A stretch of 64,000 bases of DNA from contig JAUKUA010000002.1 of the NCBI GenBank assembly GCA_030549175.1, forward strand, positions 4,898,001 through 4,962,000, read 5' to 3'. The DNA is from Lasiosphaeris hirsuta. Lineage: Eukaryota > Ascomycota > Sordariomycetes > Sordariales > Lasiosphaeriaceae. The position numbers were made by a program, and so were the translations under genes. Under the pieces are notes generated by a model. That model ran no database searches and was not told the origin of the DNA. It saw nothing but the letters and a program-made list of their open reading frames with translations. Of the stretch, positions 56,837-64,000 are shown piece by piece. The stretch's first letter is position 1. Every line of letters begins with the position of its first letter.

Positions 56837-57391
56837 TTATTGTTGTGAATTTGATTTGTCTGATGGGTTCGATGGTTCGTCCTTTGACTGGTTCCTTTGA
56901 CTTGGCTCGTCGACCTCTACATAGCCATCGCTCTGTTGCGGTCTGTTTGTCGATTTACCTGGACCTGGACCTCGACCTGGACCTGGACCTGGACCTCGAC
57001 CTGGACCTCGACCTCGACCCGACCTAGACCGGCCACACGTATTCCATGAGCGGCAGTTGGCACCAGGACAGGCCTCAAAATTACTTGAGCGTCCGACACC
57101 AGACCTCACACGCTCTGGATACGGAAGCGGTGAACTTGGTTGCGTGAAGCAGTACGCGTACATCTCGGTATGTTGCTGAGGATGCTGACGATGCTCAGGA
57201 TGCTGCTGAGGATGTTACTTAGGATGTTACTCAGGATGTTGCTCAGGATGTTGCTCAGGATGTTGCTGAGGATACTGACGATCCTGAGGATTCTGCTGAG
57301 GATGCTGACAATGCTGAGGATGCTGCTGAAGATACTGACAATCCTGAGGATGCTGCTGAAGATGCTGCTGACGATGGCATATTGTGGGCAT
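56837..57391 (-). pseudogene. Gln-His-Pro repeat protein with Arg/Gly/Pro tail
   Basis: The ATG at 57389-57391 opens a frame whose first 70 codons are a 12-bp-periodic repeat (units like QQHP and EQHP; 57170-57375). It continues through the only two in-frame TAA codons, both at positions where the unit has CAA, into about 108 open codons: a Tyr/Pro/Cys-containing segment, an Arg/Gly/Pro hexanucleotide-repeat segment (56950-57015) and a Ser/Asp/Gln tail ending at 56837. One frame spanning the repeat and the unique part argues for a real former gene. Another frame over the repeat (57545-57255, Ala/Ser-rich) is also open. Function unknown. Confidence 0.35.
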
Positions 57392-58937
57392 GACAAAACA
57401 GATACAAGGTTATGATCAATTCTGTGATGTTGCGGGCCAGGAAATTTGCGGCCCAGGAAATTTGAGGGCCAGGAAATAAATAGGTGCATAAGCACTGGCC
57501 AGGTGGGGTGGTGGCTGCACCCTGCGTTCTCGAGGTGGGGCCCACACATATGTTACTGAGTCGATGGCTGATTAGGTTCGCTGGTTCGCTGGTCTGGGTT
57601 CTCTGGTTCTCTGGTTCTCTGGTTCTCTGGATTCTCTGGGTTCGACTGGATTCACCTCTGAGTTAAACCTGAGTTCGATATCTCGGCATCTACGTCGACA
57701 TCTCGACATCTATGTTGACATCTCATCTGGCCTCAGTCTATTGAGTGTTCAACTCGTCGACTCATCATTCCACATCTGTTTGGTCAACACCGCATCTATC
57801 AACATCTGTCATCTCGTATCTACGTGATATCCAGTGACACGGTTGTTCAACATGACTACTCGATATGTTGCTAATTCCATGTCAATCAATCTGTTCTCAA
57901 TTCGTGCCTCACATCTGGCCATTCCTCCCATATCTGGCGTTTTTCACTCGTAATCTGACTTGTCCAATCATGGTGCCGAGCCTGATTGTTGCCTTGGTCG
58001 TCCTATCATTCTTTGGACTTTGTTGACGGCTGACCTGCTCACTATTCCCTGGGTCATTTCGACCGACTTGGCTCGTTCTCAATGACTCAAACTGTGGCCA
58101 GTCTCAGGCTTCTCTTCAACCTTGATAGCCGCTCACTCTTCACTCGACGATATTCCAATCAGGCCCGGTTGTCCTGGCATGCTGGATTTCCGCCTTGTTC
58201 TTGGACCTGCGGCTCGATATTCTTGACCGCTTGACTCGAACTGGTGGACATCCATTGATTCATGTGTTTGACTGGTTCGACTGGTTCGACTGAACCGAGG
58301 ATCGAGAATTGAGGATCGAGAATCGAGAATCCAGAATCGAATCCAGAATCGTCTGGAATCTGCTCTGGTTCGACATCTACAATGCTTTGCCCTGGATCGT
58401 GTCTGAGTTTGACTCTGGCTCGCTTCACGGGTTCGACTGAATCGAAATCGACATCTCAACTCGTCCGCCTGGGTTCGATCTGGGTCGTATTTGGCTTGAC
58501 TAGTTTGTCTCGTTTGACTCTGCACTCTTGCCTAGATCGACTCCGGTGTCGACCTTGTGAACCCTTTCCTACGCTAATATCTGTCTCAGACCTAGTTAAC
58601 ATTAAACATCTATCGATATCCATCTACGTTGTGACTCTGTTTAACTCTGGCTTCGAATTTCTAGCTTCAATTGGCTTCGACTAGGTTCGACTGGGTTTGA
58701 CTAGCTTTAACTAGCTTTGACGGTTTGACGGTTTGACGGCTTTGGCCTAGGTTTATCTACATTAATATTAGCAACCCGCCTTTGACCCGGGTTTAACCTA
58801 GATTTATATCTGTTTAACACGGCTTTACTCTGTTGACCTGTTCAACCCTGGATTTACATCTGTTTGAAATTGGACTTGGCTTCATCTATGAACTGGCTTA
58901 ACTAGCTTCGACTGTTTCAAATCCTTTAACTTAGTGT
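57392..58937. repeat. End of the cryptic simple-sequence domain
   Basis: Repeat words continue, with a triplicated GGCCAGGAAATTTG motif at 57438-57475. A minus frame at 58159-58428 (89 codons, acidic, with a VEPVEPV run) looks weakly coding but has no clear start. Confidence 0.5.
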
Positions 58938-59417
58938 CAACAGGGTGAACCCCCTCCTTGACCTGGGCCCACAGTGACGGCCACACAACCTCAGTATCGT
59001 GGTCGAAGCTGCATTAGCCAGCCAGAAAACCCACATGGCGTTTCAGCAGACTTTTGAATGACAGGCCTAGCTATCGTAGTGGTTCCAGTGGAGAACCTAA
59101 ACCCCGACGTTCTCCGGAGTCCAGCTTCAGTGGTGACAGGTGGCTGCAGCCAAGCTTAACAAAACCTCCATGAATCACAAAAGGAAACGTAGCTGTTCGA
59201 CGTAAGTACCAAGGACGTGAAGGAACCTTTGCGGTAGTGAATATCATACTGTTGAAGTAAATACTGATATCGGCCGTGGACCATTGGAAGGAAGGGCAGC
59301 AGCACTTGGCTTCCCTGATTCGTAGGGTGTGAGAGACGGGCGGTTAAGGCCCCGGGCCGATGAGCGGCTAAGGAAGGACCTTTATATATCTTAATATTCT
59401 TGTATATTGTATATAGC
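58938..59417 (+). repeat. LTR-B fragment, inverted relative to 24197-25328
   Basis: Reads as the reverse complement of LTR-B from near its TGTGATA end to the ATAGCC block, with internal deletions. The outermost bases and the 5' third are missing. It is nearly free of RIP changes, and the cryptic-repeat domain ends exactly here. Confidence 0.65.
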
Positions 59418-59459
59418 CTCTACGTGCTACCCTGGCCTAGATCTTGTGTGCCCGCTTCT

Positions 59460-59830
59460 TTCTGCGTGCCCTAGCCTAGATATTATGTGTCCTGGCCTTC
59501 ACGTATACACTCCTCTCTATGTATGCCCTGTATATGTTCTTCCTCTTTATCTTCCGATATGTGGATTGGCCTCTCTTGCGCGCCTGATCTGCCACTAGGA
59601 ATAGCCTCATTATCACTGAGGTTCCGCTCCTACTGTGAGAGCTTATGCCGCGTACTCTCTTGTAGGTTCCTAGGAGCGTTCTTCTTAGCTAGCTTTGGCT
59701 TGGAGCGTGATACCCCGGTGCCGGCACTCTTGGGAGTAGATCTTCTGGGCGTACGTAGTAGATGCTAAGATGTTCTTCGGCTTGCCACGCTACCGTTTTA
59801 TAACTTAGGGGTCGTAGATTTAAAGGTACG
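59460..59830 (-). pseudogene. RIP-affected relative of the 29-30 kb coding remnant
   Basis: The reverse complement aligns with 29790-30010: the same basic Pro/Lys-rich text, the KLSQ...ERN stretch with TAG for the Trp codon, and the Gly/Ser/Gln tail, here in one uninterrupted phase. It shows that the family is dispersed and was once a longer frame. The terminal inverted repeats were not found around this copy. Confidence 0.6.
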
Positions 59831-60287
59831 AATCTATTTCGTCTTATAATAATAACAATAGTTAGTAATGAAGCTATTTATAGACATTGGAACATATATA
59901 AGTGGTATTTCCAAGTGCTAGTGATAGTATATATCTTACCGACGTAGAGTCTTTCCTGTTAATAATTGAGAGTAAATGGTATGGTGGTAAGGTATTCCGT
60001 ACTAAAGGGAACAAGTATAATTTGCTGTATATGTATTAATATCCTTTGCCAGCTTTGTTAGTATTGCAGTTACAGCTCTTATATGATAGTATCTTCAGTT
60101 AATTAAATTTAACGTATGATAGCTAATACGTATTGGGAGCCTACTGAGATAGCTACGTGTTAGATACTTATATTTGTTCTTATTATTTTAGTAAGCCGCT
60201 TCTTCCTTGATGTATTTTTACCTTTTCTAATATATCTTGTAGATAGCCTTAATAAGTATGGTAATGTCATTTCTTTATCTCTTTATA
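59831..60287. other. AT-rich stretch, nothing recognised
   Basis: Stops in all frames. No repeat partner elsewhere in the window was noticed. Confidence 0.4.
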
Positions 60288-61621
60288 TGTCACACTGGTA
60301 GGCTCACCTAGGTCAACAGGGTCACTGACCTCCTTGACCGAGCCACACCACCGGCACGCACCACACACCTACACAACACCCATTGACCCACAAATATTCA
60401 TTGAGACCCTCATGATTCAATATGGAGAAGGGAACCATCATAAAGAGGTTGCCACAACGTGGCTTAACCTCGGGACATACTCCTACGTGTGGTCAGTAGC
60501 TTATTCGGCCCGCACACAGGTCGAACGGATCCTCACGTACGACCACGGGTCGCGACGGGATACCTAGAACCACTCATAAGCCAGAGTAACCGTACAACGG
60601 ATCTCGCCCACGCTAGGCAACGTCACCAGACTTCAGATTTGTCATAGACAAGCCACTCAACCTCAGCATCGTGATCAGGGCCTACATAGTCAGCCAAGGT
60701 CCTACAGTTGGTCTTTCGAATCATGGACCTCCCCGCTATCGCTGACATTCCTTTGGAAGACCTAGAACCCGACGTTCTCCGGAGTCTAGCTTCAGTAGTA
60801 ACAGGTGGCCGTGACCCCCGCGTGTGAGTCATGAAAGGAACCGTTGCTGTGACAGCCGACATGGGATCGACCTAACAACGCTGTGGCCAACGTAAGTACC
60901 AAGGACGTGAAGGAACACCTACAGCGATGGACACTATGCTACTTAAGATGTATAGATAAGTACTAATACCGGCCGTGGACCGACACGTGATAGGCCGGCT
61001 ACACTTAGCTTATAGCTACAAATTTGTAGGGTATAAGAGACGGGCGGCTAAAAGGGAGATTTGGGACCGACGGGTGGCTAGGAAGATCCTTTAAGTATTT
61101 TAGTACCCTTATATCTTATATATAGCCTTTCATAAAAGAATAGGTACGCTGTGATAGATCCTCGAGAGGAAGAAGCTCTCTAGTTTTCTTTAGACAAACC
61201 TAGAAAGATTATTAGCTAAACTTCAGTAAAGCTAAGGGGTAATACAACCTTGTAAACCTTTCTGTTTCTCCTGACTTGTAATTACGAAGTATTGTATCTT
61301 ATCTTCTGTTAGATCATTCCATCTCTCTGAACCTCCTTCTCCCTGGCTCTCTACTACTTTGTATTACAACAGTTAACTCCCTTACCGTTCTGTTCTAAAC
61401 CTCTAAATCGGACCTTGTGCTTATTAGCCTTACGAAGATCAAGTCCCTGAGTTCATCGTGTAAAAGCTCTGAACTAGACCAATAGTAATTGTCGGGGTGG
61501 TTTACTGAACGGTTAAGTCGAGAGTTAGGAAAAGGTTAAAGCTCTGTAGTCTGATTCTCCATTTGATATCTCACCTTATGGTTGTCACACCCCAGACCTT
61601 CGTAGGCTAGCCTGTATCACA
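60288..61621 (+). repeat. LTR-A copy, opposite orientation to copy 1
   Basis: Full-length, 1334 bp, from TGTCACACTGG to CCTGTATCACA. The flanking pentamers differ (TTATA and GGTTT), so it is not a simple solo insertion. Confidence 0.85.
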
Positions 61622-62581
61622 GGTTTATAAGGTTATATTACCTCTTAGCTTCACTGAAGTTTAGCTGATGATCTCTTTAGGTTTGTCTAAAAAGAACTAG
61701 GGAGCTTTTTTCTCTTAAGGATTCGTCGTAGTATACCTGTCCTACTTATAGAAGGCTATATATAAGATATAAGGATATTAAAATATCCGAAGGATCCTCC
61801 TAGCTACCTGTCGGTCCCGAATCTCTTTTCTAGCTACCCGTCTCTCACGTCTTATAAATCTGTGGCGTTAAGCTAAGTGAAGCCGGCCTATCATACGTTA
61901 GTCTACGGCTAGTATTAATACTTATCTATATAGCTTAAGTGGTATGGTATCTATCGCTATAAGTGTTTCTTCACGTTCTTAGTACTTACGTTAGCTACAA
62001 TACCATTAGGTCGATCCTATATCGGCTATTATAATAACGGTTCTCTTTATAACTTATATGTAGGGGTCGCGGCTACCTGTTACTACTAAAGTTAGACTTT
62101 AGAGAACGTCGGGTTCTAGGTCTTCCAAAGGAATGTCAATGATAGCGGGAAGGTCTATGATTCGAAAGACTAGCTGTAGGATCTTGGCTGACTGTGTAAG
62201 CTCTAATTATGATACTGAGGTTGAGTAGCTTATCTATGACAAATCTGAAGTCTGATGACGTTACTTAGCACAGGCGAGATCCGTTGTTCGGCTACTCTGG
62301 CTTGTGAGTGGTTTTAAGCATCCCGTTGTGACCCGTAGGTACTTAGGAGAATCCGCTGACCTGTATGCCGGCTGAATAGGCCATTAGCTACACGTGGGAG
62401 CGTGTCCCGAGGTTGAATCATATTGTGGCTGTCTCTTCTGTGATAGTTCCCTTCTCTATGTTAGTCCATAATAGATATCCGTGGGTTAATGGGTGTGTGT
62501 GTGTATGGTTCGTGCCGGTGGTGTAGCTTGGTCAAGGAGGTCAGTGACCCTGTTAACCTAGGTAAGCCTACCAGTGTGATA
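61622..62581 (-). repeat. Truncated LTR-A copy abutting the previous one
   Basis: Begins abruptly at the position corresponding to base 378 of LTR-A and runs to TGTGATA at 62575-62581. More RIP-mutated than its neighbour. The two copies converge head on. Confidence 0.8.
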
Positions 62582-64000
62582 TCTTTCTAATCTTTCTTAC
62601 TAAGTTAGAGGTTTATACTTATTAATGTTTATTTCTTTAGAACCACTTTTTTTAATTTTAAAACCTTATTTCTTAACTTCTTATAAGAAGTTTTAAGCTT
62701 TTTATTCCGCTGTATAAAATATATTACTTAGGAAGGTTAATATTAAGATTTCTCTTTTATTAAAGTATTATCTTAATTAATAATTAAGTTATATTTATTT
62801 ATACTTTAATATATAAACCATCAGAAAGAAATCAATTAATACTATTTTCTTTTGTTTATATATGTAATTCTTTTAATTTCTTATTCTCTAAGTATTTTTT
62901 TTTTAAAGTTTTTATACTTATTTTAAATATTTTATTATTATTATATTTCTTTCTATATAAGTACTATATCATTTACTTTACTTAGTATTTTCTTATCTTA
63001 GATAATTATTAAATCTTCTTATTCGTCTATTAGTAAGTCGTTATATTTTTCTAAGTTTACTATATAAACAATAAGTTCTTTTTCTATGTTAATACTTAAG
63101 ATTTATCTAACTTTAAAGATTAGCTTCTACATAACTTACTTTTAAGTTCTTTTACGATATTCTCTAATAAAGTAACCCTTTTTATAATAGTTATAACATT
63201 TTATTTAGTTTTTATCATTTTTAGTCATAAAAGGTTTGTTAAGTTTAAAAGGGACCTTACCATTTTACCTATTAATTTATATTACGCCAATTTCTATAAG
63301 GCCAACGTATCTATATCCTCTATATATTATACTAGGTAGTATTTTTCTTATTGGCTCTATCTTTAAACTAGCTAAAAAAATGGTTTTATAATACTTGTAA
63401 TACCAATTATTAATCTTAATAACTATCATAATAAATTCTCTAAGGGTTATTAGCCGATCTTGTAGAAAAAGTCAGTTTATAACATGTAACTTTAAACCTT
63501 TCTAAAATATTATTATCAATATCTCCTATCCCAGTTTCATATTTTATAATTCCATAGTAAACCTAGCTCCATAGTCCGTGACTAATATAGTCTACTTCAA
63601 AGCCTAGAGTCTTTTTCCGTTATCTTAACAGTGTCTACTTCTTCAAAGTCTTCTCTTATAACTTTAAGAAAGTCGTAGTAACCATAGAAAATCTTCTAAG
63701 CAAAGAGATTCTTTTTCTTCAGCTTGTTCGTCTCGAGGTTATTATATGTTCTAAGGTGTAGTTCGTACCATTTTACTATGGTACCCGTGAGGAGGGATCC
63801 TAAGAATAGAACTTTGTCAAGTTCCTCTATAAACTAATAATCGTTATAATAGATATAAGCTTCGACACTAGCTAACTAAGATTTTAAGTCTTAGAATTTT
63901 TTATTATATTTCAGAGGAAATAGTAACTCAGGTTTCTTTCTTTTCGAGTCTCTAACCTCCTTACTTTTACTTTCTAATACTCGAGTTACTACCTTTAAGA
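62582..64000 (-). pseudogene. Gag region of a third RIP-degraded retroelement, partial
   Basis: Very AT-rich. The minus strand from about 63990 downwards reads as a gag-like chain rich in Lys/Leu/Glu broken by TAG/TAA. A CCHC zinc knuckle lies at 63157-63198, with the first Cys intact (63196-63198) and the second Cys, the His and the last Cys turned to Tyr. Below 63100 the text decays to A/T-rich noise and the pol that should follow is missing before the LTR at 62581. The element starts outside the right edge. Superfamily (Gypsy or Copia) not decided. Confidence 0.55.

Overview
The window looks like repeat-rich heterochromatin of a filamentous ascomycete (Pezizomycotina). The evidence is several Ty3/Gypsy retrotransposons and a pogo/Fot1-type transposase whose reading frames are broken almost only by TAA and TAG codons. 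Catalytic codons show G-to-A changes (Asp to Asn, Cys and His to Tyr). This is the signature of repeat-induced point mutation (RIP). Short GT-AG introns with CTAAC-like branch sites point the same way. I cannot name the species from the sequence.

Layout. 1-6766: minus-strand Gypsy element (Gypsy-1), cut by the window edge, with one long terminal repeat (LTR-A). 7006-8505: fossil of a rolling-circle replication initiator (Rep) of the geminivirus/genomovirus type, with the endonuclease motifs, the central domain, the helicase Walker motifs and a probable intron. 8751-18418: complete-length Gypsy element (Gypsy-2) with two 234-bp LTRs, an exact 5-bp target duplication and an extra 537-codon ORF downstream of pol. 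19212-20820: an unknown broken gene, a tRNA-like pair of pol III boxes and a truncated pogo transposase. 20823-31290: a long domain built from one diverging non-coding phrase, strongly RIP-mutated on the left and nearly clean on the right. It is interrupted by two solo LTRs with perfect 5-bp duplications, by a 1238-bp element with 57-bp terminal inverted repeats and an 8-bp duplication, and by an unmutated block (26.5-28.5 kb).

31653-38240: the only clearly gene-like locus. A minus-strand gene begins with a short exon, a 44-bp intron and an 883-codon second exon. It is followed by an 1181-codon open frame that has no ATG near its start and is probably the 3' part of the same gene. Both parts are Ser/Pro/Gln/Met-rich and apparently disordered. 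The second ends in a compact domain of about 130 residues.

38241-58937: some 20 kb of cryptically simple, GC-moderate DNA. Short words are reused endlessly, with several perfect short tandem arrays and a few islands that look coding. The strand composition flips from purine-rich to pyrimidine-rich on the plus strand at about 42-44 kb. 58938-64000: LTR fragments, an inverted LTR-A pair, a RIP-mutated relative of the 29-30 kb element and the gag end of another retroelement.

The genes do not form an operon or pathway. The content is mobile elements in different states of decay around one large repetitive gene. The features most worth following are the Rep fossil, the new inverted-repeat element, the extra ORF of Gypsy-2 and the 20-kb cryptic-repeat domain.
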